Part shown: positions 24,158 through 32,953 of the stretch, piece after piece | Layout of the letters: every line of letters starts with the position of its first letter | Numbering within the stretch: the stretch's first letter is position 1 | Source of the DNA: Spirochaetales bacterium | GTDB taxonomy: Bacteria; Spirochaetota; Leptospiria; Leptospirales; Leptonemataceae | DNA length: 64,000 nucleotides | NCBI GenBank assembly: GCA_024233935.1 | Contig: JACKOY010000005.1 | Span: 1 to 64,000, forward strand | Direction of reading: 5' to 3' | The notes under the pieces: generated by a model | What the model saw: only the letters and a program-made list of their open reading frames with translations | Told to the model about the DNA's origin: nothing | Databases searched by the model: none | Position numbers and translations under genes: made by a program

Positions 24158-26107
24158 GTGTCCATTGAAGTCTCCGGCATTGAAGACTCGCCCGAAGCCG
24201 ACCAGCCGATCCTCGAACGGGTCGTGGAGATTCTGCGGCAGGATCCGGCCATTAAAGACGGCTTTGCGATCGCGAATTACCAGGTGCCCGGAAACGAAGT
24301 GTCCGACTGCGACCTCTTGCTTTGTCTGCGATTTAAAGACCAAATCCGGATCAAACCTTTTGAAAAGCCAATCGAGTGCGGCTTTAGCAACCTGCTCATG
24401 CTACTTGAGCTGAAGCGCCATCGTACTTGCGAACTGCACCGCGGCGCGCTCTATGTTCGTTATGGCCGAGAGGACCGGCGGAAGAACGCAACCAAACAAT
24501 CGAAGCAGGTGGTCGGCAGTCTGGCCTGGTATCTGGACGCCCAGGAAAAACGCTATCACCTCAAGAAGCCCTGGGTCTATGGCGGTCTGTACCTGGCGAA
24601 CGTGCCCTTTGACGCTTCCCTTGCGCATCCGATCGTAGAAGAGCGCACAATCTTTAAGGACGCCTTCAGCCTTCGAGCGGCGCTTGTAATCGCGGCCAAA
24701 CAACTGGCGTCGCGGGTCGACGAAGAGCAGCAGCGCTCGCCGGGCATTTCCGATCTATCTTCCTGGAAAGGTGCGGACAATTCGGACGATCAATACCAGG
24801 CTTTGCGCAATGCGCTGGGTTTTTTTGCCGAAGCCCGGAAGCCGGCCGCCCACGACCGTCGGCGCGTTGAAGTCCTCACGCAGAAGCGGATTGCAACCGA
24901 CGCGCAGTACCTCAAACAACCTGGCAATCAGTTGTTGATTTTCAAGGGACGCGCCGGGACCGGCAAAACCGCGCGTCTGCTGGGATTGGCCCGTCACTTC
25001 AAAAAACACGGCATTTCTACGATGCTGGTGACCTACAATCATGCGCTGGCGGTGGATCTGCGCCGCCTGGTCAATGTCTTTGCCGATCTCGGAGAGCCGA
25101 TCGATCTTCCGGTGCGCACAATTGGACAGGTGCTCTTTCGCATTGCAGCGGCCATGGGAGACGATTTGTTCGATGCAAAGTTGCAGCAGGCCTACGATAA
25201 AGATTTCCAGCAGGGTTTCGAAATGGCTGTCGAGAGCGTCGGCCGACTGATTGGTGGCGCCGACGCAGACGAAATGCGCGATCTCATGCTATCGGAATTG
25301 CCCGAGTTTGACGTGGACTATATGATGGTCGACGAAGGTCAGGACTGGCATCCCCGTGAGATTGAACTGATGGGCTGGATCGCCGGGGATGCGCGACGCC
25401 TGATTGTTGCGGTTGGTCCGGACCAGAATACGCGCGAATATTCTTCCGACTGGGAGCGACTCAGCACGAAGCGTCAAACGGTGGCCTGCACCGTAAACGT
25501 ACGCCAGAAGCCCGCTCTGCACGAGTTCAATCGCCGCCTGTCGGACCTTTTGGGCGACGACTGGAGCGAGGCGGGAACCACAAGCGATCCGGGAACCGTT
25601 CGCATGGTGCCTGATCGCGATCTACAACAGCGATCTTTCTGGGATCAACTGGACAGGGACCTCGGCATTGAACGCGAAGACGGAAATCGACGCGCGGACG
25701 TTTTGATTTTTGAACCCTCCTGGCTCAAGCAGAACCGAACGACCGAATTGGCGCAGCAGTTCAAGCGGCCCATCTGGGATGGCACGGACGGGAACATACG
25801 AAGCACCACCAGCATGCTCGATCCCAACGAGTACCGGCTGCTCTACTACGAATCGGCTCGCGGCCTGGAATCCTGGGTCGCCATTCTGCGACTGGTCGAT
25901 CTGGAGTTCGATGCCGTTCGCAAGCGCCTCCAAAAAGCCACGACGGAATCTGAGACTTCGCAAAAAGTCACTCCAGAAGATATTCGCAATCGCTGGCTCC
26001 GCACGGTGCGCATCGCAGCAACGAGGCCCATTGATACGCTGATTCTCACCTACGACGATAAAAAAAGCGAAGCGACCGGTTTCTTGAGTGCGCTACTCGA
26101 TCGGTGA
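24158..26107 (+). CDS. nuclease-like / UvrD-type helicase fusion
   Basis: A 649-residue protein. The N-terminus (about 45-90) has SDCDLLLCLRF and, further on, LLMLLELKRH, an acidic...ExK arrangement like that of NERD and other PD-(D/E)XK nucleases. From about 255 it is an SF1 helicase: FKGRAGTGKTARLL near 266, VDEGQDWHP near 391, a later Arg-containing motif NVRQKPALHEF, and RGLES near 570 in the place of the usual GLE motif VI region. The start is GTG 24158, directly after repeat copy B; it has no clear Shine-Dalgarno, so the true start may differ. Such fusions are found in repair and defence loci. It stands alone and is convergent with the TetR gene. Confidence 0.75.
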   Translation: MSIEVSGIEDSPEADQPILERVVEILRQDPAIKDGFAIANYQVPGNEVSDCDLLLCLRFKDQIRIKPFEKPIECGFSNLLMLLELKRHRTCELHRGALYVRYGREDRRKNATKQSKQVVGSLAWYLDAQEKRYHLKKPWVYGGLYLANVPFDASLAHPIVEERTIFKDAFSLRAALVIAAKQLASRVDEEQQRSPGISDLSSWKGADNSDDQYQALRNALGFFAEARKPAAHDRRRVEVLTQKRIATDAQYLKQPGNQLLIFKGRAGTGKTARLLGLARHFKKHGISTMLVTYNHALAVDLRRLVNVFADLGEPIDLPVRTIGQVLFRIAAAMGDDLFDAKLQQAYDKDFQQGFEMAVESVGRLIGGADADEMRDLMLSELPEFDVDYMMVDEGQDWHPREIELMGWIAGDARRLIVAVGPDQNTREYSSDWERLSTKRQTVACTVNVRQKPALHEFNRRLSDLLGDDWSEAGTTSDPGTVRMVPDRDLQQRSFWDQLDRDLGIEREDGNRRADVLIFEPSWLKQNRTTELAQQFKRPIWDGTDGNIRSTTSMLDPNEYRLLYYESARGLESWVAILRLVDLEFDAVRKRLQKATTESETSQKVTPEDIRNRWLRTVRIAATRPIDTLILTYDDKKSEATGFLSALLDR

Positions 26108-26126
26108 GATCGCACGCAGGTCGGAC

Positions 26127-26714
26127 TCAGAGACCCTGCAGGATAAAGCGGATCGCCTGTTGTTTGCGTACCGGTTTGCCGGTTCGCATTGCGGGCGCGG
26201 TCAATCCCAGCAAAAAAGAACGCAGCACATCATTCATGAGGCTCAGTCGGACACGATCGACGCCGCGGCCGGTTCTGCGAAAAGCGTCCCGCAAAAGTGC
26301 AAACAATTCCCGACCGGATCGCGCGGCAAAGTCGGCCTGCACTGCCGGCGGGGCGATATACGTAAGGGCGAAACTCAAATAAAGGCTTTCCGGCTCGCGG
26401 CGATGAAACTCGTTGATCGCGGCGAAGATCGATTCGATTTCCGCGGGCAGGCCCCGGTCGATGATCCGCCTTTCGATCACCGATTGCATCAGTCGACCGT
26501 GCGCTTCGAATAGAACTTCGCGAAAGAGGTTTTCCTTGTCCCCGAAGTGGTGGTAAATGCTCGGGAGGTGCACGCCGGCCGAGCGGCCAATCGACCGGAC
26601 GGTGGCCCCGGCATAGCCCGCCCGCGCAAATTCCGCCCGCGCCGCTTCCAGAATCTCGCGCTTGCGCGTGGGAGTCAGGCGACCCTCGCTACGACCCATG
26701 CAGGATTCTGCCAT
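26127..26714 (-). CDS. TetR family transcriptional regulator
   Basis: A 195-residue regulator. The N-terminus has the classic TetR helix-turn-helix (AARAEFARAGYAGATVRSIG, then SAGVHLPSIYHHFGDKENLF), followed by a helical ligand-binding domain. ATG 26714 was taken; an ATG at 26699 is possible. It is divergent from a hotdog thioesterase gene, and two matching palindromes lie between them. Autoregulation and repression of the thioesterase are the expected roles. Confidence 0.9.
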   Translation of the reverse strand: MAESCMGRSEGRLTPTRKREILEAARAEFARAGYAGATVRSIGRSAGVHLPSIYHHFGDKENLFREVLFEAHGRLMQSVIERRIIDRGLPAEIESIFAAINEFHRREPESLYLSFALTYIAPPAVQADFAARSGRELFALLRDAFRRTGRGVDRVRLSLMNDVLRSFLLGLTAPAMRTGKPVRKQQAIRFILQGL

Positions 26715-26736
26715 CGGTCTTTCGCCGGTCCACATT

Positions 26737-26760
26737 ATTTTATATCAATCGATACAAAAA
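26737..26760. promoter_or_regulatory. TetR operator, site 1
   Basis: ATTTTATATC (26737-26746), a 4-bp spacer, then GATACAAAAA (26751-26760): an imperfect palindrome 23 bp upstream of the TetR start codon. It has the same half-sites and spacing as site 2. Confidence 0.65.
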
Positions 26761-26788
26761 GTGTTCGACCGACGAAGACGCCCCCGGT

Positions 26789-26812
26789 ATTTTAGATCGC
26801 ATGATACAAAAT
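26789..26812. promoter_or_regulatory. TetR operator, site 2
   Basis: ATTTTAGATC (26789-26798), a 4-bp spacer, then GATACAAAAT (26803-26812). It overlaps the start codon of the thioesterase gene. Its centre lies 52 bp from that of site 1, about five helical turns. Confidence 0.65.
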
Positions 26813-27307
26813 GAACATCCCGGGCTGCAACGCTGGACTGACGTTCTGGCCGGCCGCGCCGAACCTCAAGACCTGGCGGCAGTGGAATGCATTCTACAGG
26901 AAAGCCCGATGTTTCAGGCGCTCGGCCTTTTGCTGCAGCTGGGTTGTGGGGATTGCGACGCACGAATTGAAATCAAAGAGCTTCAGGAATATCACCGCGG
27001 TGGGACCACCGGCGACTCCGTCAACGGCGCCATCCAGGCCCTGCTGTTCGACGCCGCCATCGGTTGCGCGGCCATCGCCCGCTTCCCGGTCCTCGGCCTG
27101 GGTTCTGGTGTGGGGCGCCTGGACATCCGTATGAAACGGCCACCCCGGGGCCCGCGGGTCGTGGTCTCGGGTCAGGTCACGAAAACCAGACGCAATCTGG
27201 TCTACGCGCGGGCCGAGCTTTATGCCGGAGAGGAACTCTGTGGGCACGCGACCGGCGTTGTTTTTATTCGGCTCGCAAACGGAGCAAAGGCGCAGTTGCC
27301 TCTGTAG
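26801..27307 (+). CDS. hotdog-fold thioesterase (PaaI-like)
   Basis: A 168-residue hotdog protein. The region GGTTGDSVNGAIQALLFDAAIGCAAI (about 67-92, read in two parts) has the shape of the PaaI/YbgC thioesterase helix and its acidic residue, followed by strands RLDIRMKRPP and the AELYAGEELCGHATGVVFI segment. It probably hydrolyses acyl-CoA thioesters. ATG 26801 has no Shine-Dalgarno and lies within operator site 2, so the message may be leaderless or the start may be slightly later. The divergent TetR gene suggests induction by a fatty acid or aromatic acyl-CoA. Confidence 0.75.
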   Translation: MIQNEHPGLQRWTDVLAGRAEPQDLAAVECILQESPMFQALGLLLQLGCGDCDARIEIKELQEYHRGGTTGDSVNGAIQALLFDAAIGCAAIARFPVLGLGSGVGRLDIRMKRPPRGPRVVVSGQVTKTRRNLVYARAELYAGEELCGHATGVVFIRLANGAKAQLPL

Positions 27308-27403
27308 CGATTCACCGGTCTGGCCTGAAGCGAGGGTCCTGCACCGCCGGGCCACTTCGCAAGCGGGCTTTACTTCGGCCCCGACAGAAAGGGGGGTGCG
27401 TCC

Positions 27404-28150
27404 TCAGGAATGATCCCGATGCACGGCCAGGGGTCCCCACGCCTGATCGATACTCATTGCTTCGAGGGTGTTGATGTTTACGTGGGGCGGCAGGTTGGCG
27501 ACCCACCAGACCATCTCGGCGATGTCTTCGGGACGCAAAGCGGTGGTCGCGGCGTAAACCTGTTCGGCTTTCTTCCGATCGCCCTTAAAGCGTACGTTCG
27601 AAAATTCCGTCTCGGCCATGCCCGGTGCGATGTTTGTAACCCGCACCGCCGTGCCCAGCAGATCGGCACGCAGGTTTCGACTGAACTGCTCTACAAAAGC
27701 CTTCGTGCCGCCATACACGTTGGCCCCCGGATACGGCCAGCTACCGGCCGTCGAACCGATGTTGATGATATGTCCTTTGTTCCGGGCGACCATCTTCGGC
27801 AAAAGCGCCCGTGTGGAGTACGTGAGTCCTTTGATGTTCGTATCGATCATGGTGTCCCAATCTTCGAGGTCCACTTCCCAGGCCGGTTCCAGACCGAGCG
27901 CCAGTCCGGCATTGTTGAGCAGCACATCAATGTCGTTCAGACCCGAGAGTTTCCGTTCGACTTCGTGGCGTCGGCGAATGTCGAGCGGCAAAACCTTTTC
28001 GACGCTTTCGCCCAGCTCGCGCTGCATCTCTTCCAGACGCCCCACTCGGCGACCGGTCAAAACAACGCTCCAGCCTTCGGCGGCGAAGCGCCGGGCGGTG
28101 GCGGCGCCGAAACCGGAAGTCGCACCCGTAATCAGAATCTTGTTTGTCAT
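27404..28150 (-). CDS. SDR family NADP-dependent oxidoreductase (YdfG-like)
   Basis: A 248-residue classical short-chain dehydrogenase. Seen: the cofactor-binding TGATSGFGAATAR at 8-20, LLNNAGLALG near 80, the catalytic Ser in NIGSTAGSWPY and the YGGTK active-site pair near 150. The Arg-rich stretch after strand 2 (TGRRVGR) favours NADP. The best general match is the YdfG group, which acts on 3-hydroxy acids such as serine or 3-hydroxypropionate. It is the last gene of a minus-strand run after the CPBP protease and two small genes. Confidence 0.9.
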   Translation of the reverse strand: MTNKILITGATSGFGAATARRFAAEGWSVVLTGRRVGRLEEMQRELGESVEKVLPLDIRRRHEVERKLSGLNDIDVLLNNAGLALGLEPAWEVDLEDWDTMIDTNIKGLTYSTRALLPKMVARNKGHIINIGSTAGSWPYPGANVYGGTKAFVEQFSRNLRADLLGTAVRVTNIAPGMAETEFSNVRFKGDRKKAEQVYAATTALRPEDIAEMVWWVANLPPHVNINTLEAMSIDQAWGPLAVHRDHS

Positions 28151-28174
28151 GTTCTCTCTCCTGCGCGCAATTCT

Positions 28175-28567
28175 CTATTGTTCGTCCGCTCGCCCGGCCC
28201 GCAGCAACTCTTCTTGAAGATCGTCAATCGCATAATCCACACGCAGACGCAAATTCATGGCGAGCGCAGCCAGCACAATAAACTCCAGGTCGAAATGGTC
28301 GGCATGCTCCTGGTCGTAAAAGCTATGCTCTCGCCCACGAATGGAAAGTGCGATGCTCACCTCTTCTGAGGCAAAGAAGCGCAAGTTGTAGCTTGCACCG
28401 GACGTGCTTTCGTGAATTTTGTGAAACCGTTCTTTCAAACCGAGCGTGGAAACGACCGCTTGTACGTTCGGGTAGAGTTCGCGCAGGCCTGCGATTGAAT
28501 CGACGCCGCCCCGACGCAGGCGTTCAAATTCCAGATACAGTTCTTCGATTTGTTTGCGCGAGACCAT
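28175..28567 (-). CDS. protein of unknown function
   Basis: A 130-residue soluble protein (MVSRKQIEELYLEFERLRRG onward). An acidic stretch (YDQEHADHFDLEF) precedes a helical, Leu-rich C-terminus. No family is recognised. ATG 28567 was chosen over a longer frame to 28648 because the extra residues are low-quality and would leave almost no gap from the 84-aa gene. It is 24 bp upstream of the SDR gene. Confidence 0.6.
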   Translation of the reverse strand: MVSRKQIEELYLEFERLRRGGVDSIAGLRELYPNVQAVVSTLGLKERFHKIHESTSGASYNLRFFASEEVSIALSIRGREHSFYDQEHADHFDLEFIVLAALAMNLRLRVDYAIDDLQEELLRAGRADEQ

Positions 28568-28656
28568 TTTAACGTCGACTTGAAACAGACCGTCGCCATC
28601 ACCGTGCGATCGATGCTTCACATTTCGGCGGCGAAAAGCGTGAAGCAATCTCTAAT

Positions 28657-28911
28657 TCAATTGGAGCAGATCGTGGCCGCCAGAGAAACACAATCCTGGA
28701 TGGCCTCGACGCTTCTGTAGCCGGGATTTTGCAGGCAGTCGGTCGCGTAGGCCACCGCGACCAGACAAAGCTTGGCTCGGTCCTCGTCTGATTTCTCTTC
28801 ACTCGCAAAACTGTTCCAGTAGCAGGCCCCACCCGATGACGCCAACAGTAGCGTTACAATAGTGCGGGCACAGCGGCGCACGATTACAGAAAACGCTTTC
28901 CTTACGGCCAT
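28657..28911 (-). CDS. small Cys-rich secreted or lipid-anchored protein
   Basis: An 84-residue protein with a basic N-terminus (MAVRKAFSVIVRRCARTIV), a hydrophobic stretch and SSGGAC, a plausible loose lipobox. The mature part has three further Cys residues and is otherwise acidic and helical. It starts 4 bp after the CPBP stop, so the two are co-transcribed. Confidence 0.6.
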   Translation of the reverse strand: MAVRKAFSVIVRRCARTIVTLLLASSGGACYWNSFASEEKSDEDRAKLCLVAVAYATDCLQNPGYRSVEAIQDCVSLAATICSN

Positions 28912-28915
28912 TCGG

Positions 28916-29626
28916 TCAGGCTCCCAGCAGACCCGCCAACCAGTTGTTCAGGGGCGCGTCCCATTCCATAAAGCTAACGTAGTCAAAAACGAAGTGTGCA
29001 AACATGATTGGGAGCAGACGGCCGGTGCGGATAAAAAGAAACGCCCAGAAAACCCCGAATGCGAACGCAATCGTCATGATAAAAAGGCCCAGCGACCAAT
29101 GAATCAAAGCGAAGAGCAGCGCCGATCCCAGACCCCAGACCCAGCGGTTTCGGGTCAGCAGGCGCAATTGATGAATTGCGATACCGCGGTAGATGATTTC
29201 TTCGTAAATCCCGGCGCTGGCCGCCAGATAAAAGACATACAGGGCCAGATAACCGGGCGCATAATCCGGCAACGGAGCGTGCCCCTCTCCGGCCAGGTCG
29301 ATTCCGGTATTCTGCTTCACCGCTTCAAAACCCGCCGCAGCAAGGGCACTGAATAGAAACAGCGCCAGCAGAATGCCGCAACCGGCCAGCAACTGTCGCG
29401 GCCACTGCTCGAGTGTGATTCCCAGGTCCCGAAACCGGAACCAGCCCGCCTCATAAACAAGGGCCACGATGATCGTCTGAAAGGCGATGTAAAACAAGAG
29501 GTCGAGAACGAGGCTCAGCTGACTTTGATCATCATCCAGAAACGGAAAGTACAGATCATTTAGAAGGAGGGGCGACGAGATTACGAACAGGCGGTACAGG
29601 GCGCGCAGCAGTGCGGCCTTGTCCAT
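28916..29626 (-). CDS. CPBP family intramembrane metalloprotease
   Basis: A 236-residue membrane protein of the CPBP (CAAX protease and bacteriocin-processing, Abi) family. Seen: about seven hydrophobic segments and the family motifs in order: EEIIYRG, FALIHW and FAHFVFD. The Glu pair and two His are the metal ligands. The start was set at ATG 29626 (MDKAALL); a TTG at 29662 would add 12 residues. It follows the macroglobulin gene by 82 bp. Confidence 0.88.
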   Translation of the reverse strand: MDKAALLRALYRLFVISSPLLLNDLYFPFLDDDQSQLSLVLDLLFYIAFQTIIVALVYEAGWFRFRDLGITLEQWPRQLLAGCGILLALFLFSALAAAGFEAVKQNTGIDLAGEGHAPLPDYAPGYLALYVFYLAASAGIYEEIIYRGIAIHQLRLLTRNRWVWGLGSALLFALIHWSLGLFIMTIAFAFGVFWAFLFIRTGRLLPIMFAHFVFDYVSFMEWDAPLNNWLAGLLGA

Positions 29627-29708
29627 CTGTTCCGCCGATGGTACCTGCTGCGTCACGCCCAAGTTGCAACACCGCCGATTCCACTGACTACAACAAAACG
29701 GCTTCGGA

Positions 29709-32705
29709 CTACTTCACAACTTCAATCATTTCGGACCAGGTCGCCCGGCAGGACGGATTGTACATGGAAGAACAGGCCATGCTCATTCGGGCTCGACCGG
29801 ACAGTCGGCCCCGCAGTTTCAGCGAGACCGTCTGACGGTTGCGCAGGGGCAGCTCGCCATAGCTCCCATCCAAAGACCGGTACCCACCCGCCACGGAAAC
29901 GATTTCGCAGTTGGATGGCGCATGCACGCGAAACAGGCCGTCGGTCCGTAGAGAGGGATCTTCCACCTGCACTCCGGCCGAAATGATTTCTCCTCTCCGC
30001 AGCCGCGGCGCGGGCGCCCGCCAGGTAACTCCGGTTTGTTGCACGACCTCTCTTTGAAAATCCGGTGGCGGGGGGCTCTTTACGAATTTCAATTTTGTTC
30101 CGGCCGGAGTTGCGCGCAGGGCAAGCAGGGCCTGCACCAGATGCATGGTCCCGGTGGTTGTTCCGAAAAGAGTGGCTCCACCCTGCTTCCAGAAGGCGTC
30201 CTGAAAGGTCCCGGCATCCCGAAAGGGATTCTTGAATTTGCGGACCGAACTCAGCGTGCGGGGCGCGATTGGTCGGGCTACGCCGAGTGAAATCAGAAGC
30301 CGGCGAAGAAACCCCGCTTCGGCCTCGCTTTTCGATTCCTTCTTGTACAGGATATGCGGATCCCCAACAGAACTACCGAGTGCAAAAAGAACCGCCAGGC
30401 GATCGGCGTCCGACCAGAATCCATTCTCGGCGGCCGCCTTTTCTTGTTGATCGACGATGGCGGGCAGAAATTGCATGAGGCCATTTCCGGACGCAGGCGC
30501 CGGGCGCCGCCACCACTGTTCCCAGATCGATGCGAAAGTCGCGGCCTGATCGCGAGAGTCTCCCACCAGATAAGCAAGCTGCGGTACCGGACCGACTTCG
30601 GCCTGCAATCGGCCCAGGGCGCTGCGCAACAGTTGTCCGGGCCTGCTATCACTGTTTTTGTACACCGATAAGCTACGCAACACACGGATGGTCGTGCGCA
30701 GGTTGGCCGACATTCCTTCCCATACCCGAAACAGACCCAGGTCTGAATCGTAGTAGCCCTCAAGTTCTTCGCAAAGATAGCGAAACTGATCGGGGTCTAC
30801 CTTCGCGGAGGGCTGCATCTGCTTCAACAGTGCCACCGCAAACAGCCGCGTCGACACCTGCTCCGCGCAGGCCATACTGTAACGCCAGAGTTCCGACAAA
30901 AGCAATACAACGGTTTCATCCAGGCTCAACACTTCCTGGCCGGGTCCTCCGCTATCGCCATCGTCGTGATGGGGGGTCAGAATCCATTCTGTGGATTGCC
31001 CCAGTTGATCCATGACCGGACAGGAAACGCGCTCCTGACGACCGGATTCGTTTTCCAGAAGAAATCCCGGCGCATCCCGATTCAGCTCGATCTGATAAAG
31101 CGAACCGGCCGACGTGCTTTTGACTTCGACCGATCTTCCATCAAGCGTCAACGCCCGCTCCGCGAGACCGGGCGGGACTTCGAGCGTGGCAAGAATGTGA
31201 TCGTCACTGTGAATTCGGGGCGGGGCCTGAATTAAGAGCGCGGGGTCCACCGTGAGCCGTGATTCACTCAATCGATAGCGTTCCCCTTTAATAGAAAGAA
31301 CCCGTACCCGATACTCTCCGGGCGGCATCAGGCCAAAGTTCAGGGAGCATACCTTGCCCTTTTGGTGCAGAGATTGCCCGAGCACGACAGAACGTCGATG
31401 GTCCGGCTTGAGATCCATAAAAAGACCACGGGCGCGCAGGAGCGCTTCGCCATTTGCTGGATACACCAACGGCCTCCGCAAAGCGTCCACCAGGGCTTCC
31501 ATAATCAAAGCGCCTTCTCCGGCGGGTTCCAAAAGACCGATGATCACGGTGTCCGGTTCGGCAGACAACTGCACCCGAACCGGTTTCGATCCCGGCACCC
31601 GCGGCCCGCAATGGAGCTCCGGCCCGGATTCAATCCCGTTGATCGCGGGCGCGGGCGGAATCAAGAGTACAGCACAACGCAGACTGCCCTCGGCTTCGAA
31701 ACCAAGCAACAACGTGCCGGGGTGATGGTCGAAAGAGAAGTGCAGTTCCTCGTTTCCATTCGTCGTCGCCCGGAATTCGGTCTGACCGAGGGTGGACCCG
31801 CAATGCAAACACTGTAGCCGAAAAGCGCCCCGCCCGCTGAAGACGTTTCCATTTGCTTCGCGTACGCTGGCGTTGATTCTCATTTCCCCCGCACTACGAT
31901 GCACCGCCCCCGCGGCCCGGACCGCGAGCGGCGGCGCCAAATCGGCGGCGCCCGTATCGGGCACCAAAACCAGAGGTTGTGCGGCCTGGTAAACGTCCCG
32001 CACGGTTCTATTTCGTAAGGTGAGCAGGGCTACAATCGAGCGACTGCGAACATCGGCGGGCAACTTTTTCAGGATTGAATCGGTTGGCAGTGTGGCCCAC
32101 AATACGCCTTCCCGCGGAATATATAGACTCACCTCATGCAAAATCCGATCTCCCAGTTGCAAAGCAACGGTGACCGCCGAACCAGAAGGCGCACTCAAGA
32201 TCACTTCGACGTCGGCGCCAATCTGAACAGTAGGATCCAGCACCAGAAGAGAGCCCGGCAAATCGCTTTGGGCACCGATCCCGGCACATTCGACGTACCG
32301 ACCGAACAAGAGCCCCATGTCAAAAGCGATCGCGCCTTCCAGAACCTGTTCTGCGAGTAGCCGGAAGAACCCATCTTTTGCATTATTGGCCGGCGGGGTG
32401 GCATCGATTTCGTTCAGTCTCTTTTGCGAAAGCCTCCCGTCGGCGAGTTTCTGGAATTCCGGTTCGGAACGAAGCGCGCGAAGTTCAGCATTCGAGAGAC
32501 TTCGAATCAAGAGATCCAGTTCCCTTGCCGTTATTTGTTCGAGTACGAAAGCCGGCTCATCAAGCAGGTCGGCCGCAAGACGGCCGACGTGGGGATTGTC
32601 CGCCATCGCGGTTCGCAAAAGACGCCGGCCCGCCACCCGATCAGTAGTGTGCCGCGCTATGTCTACCAGGCGACGCGCATTTTCCTCAAGCTGAGGGGGG
32701 CTCAT
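29709..32705 (-). CDS. alpha-2-macroglobulin-like protein with CAEQ thioester motif
   Basis: A 998-residue protein. The key feature is YSMACAEQVSTRLFA near residue 611: it matches the bacterial macroglobulin thioester site (Cys-x-Glu-Gln followed by a Ser/Thr-Arg-Leu helix). Before it are several beta-rich segments like MG domains; after it an alpha-helical stretch like the thioester (TED) toroid; the end is again beta-rich. Such proteins trap proteases by covalent linkage. Odd points: there is no signal peptide or lipobox at ATG 32705 (MSPPQLEENARR), and the length is well short of the usual 1500 or more. A start at 32795 adds an LFWLWPCGF stretch that could serve as a weak signal. Confidence 0.6.
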   Translation of the reverse strand: MSPPQLEENARRLVDIARHTTDRVAGRRLLRTAMADNPHVGRLAADLLDEPAFVLEQITARELDLLIRSLSNAELRALRSEPEFQKLADGRLSQKRLNEIDATPPANNAKDGFFRLLAEQVLEGAIAFDMGLLFGRYVECAGIGAQSDLPGSLLVLDPTVQIGADVEVILSAPSGSAVTVALQLGDRILHEVSLYIPREGVLWATLPTDSILKKLPADVRSRSIVALLTLRNRTVRDVYQAAQPLVLVPDTGAADLAPPLAVRAAGAVHRSAGEMRINASVREANGNVFSGRGAFRLQCLHCGSTLGQTEFRATTNGNEELHFSFDHHPGTLLLGFEAEGSLRCAVLLIPPAPAINGIESGPELHCGPRVPGSKPVRVQLSAEPDTVIIGLLEPAGEGALIMEALVDALRRPLVYPANGEALLRARGLFMDLKPDHRRSVVLGQSLHQKGKVCSLNFGLMPPGEYRVRVLSIKGERYRLSESRLTVDPALLIQAPPRIHSDDHILATLEVPPGLAERALTLDGRSVEVKSTSAGSLYQIELNRDAPGFLLENESGRQERVSCPVMDQLGQSTEWILTPHHDDGDSGGPGQEVLSLDETVVLLLSELWRYSMACAEQVSTRLFAVALLKQMQPSAKVDPDQFRYLCEELEGYYDSDLGLFRVWEGMSANLRTTIRVLRSLSVYKNSDSRPGQLLRSALGRLQAEVGPVPQLAYLVGDSRDQAATFASIWEQWWRRPAPASGNGLMQFLPAIVDQQEKAAAENGFWSDADRLAVLFALGSSVGDPHILYKKESKSEAEAGFLRRLLISLGVARPIAPRTLSSVRKFKNPFRDAGTFQDAFWKQGGATLFGTTTGTMHLVQALLALRATPAGTKLKFVKSPPPPDFQREVVQQTGVTWRAPAPRLRRGEIISAGVQVEDPSLRTDGLFRVHAPSNCEIVSVAGGYRSLDGSYGELPLRNRQTVSLKLRGRLSGRARMSMACSSMYNPSCRATWSEMIEVVK

Positions 32706-32953
32706 GGCGCCTTGCCAGGCCGTGAATTCTTTTTGGTCAGAGCCAGCACGTTTCCGAAAACCACAGGGCCACAGCCAGAACAAATCCGGGTGCACCCATG
32801 CCGATCATCCGGTGCGCAGTCAGTACAAAGCCGGACCCTCTATATCAACGTTAGCATTCAGACGTTTTGATTCAAGCAAAAGTTCGAAACAACTCATCGT
32901 TGTGGATGCAACGCCCGGACGTCGCCTGGGCGCGTCGCAACCGCAGAGCCGTT

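Noticed and set aside
27410..28369. 319-aa plus-strand frame
   Set aside because: Mirror of the SDR gene; no motifs of its own.
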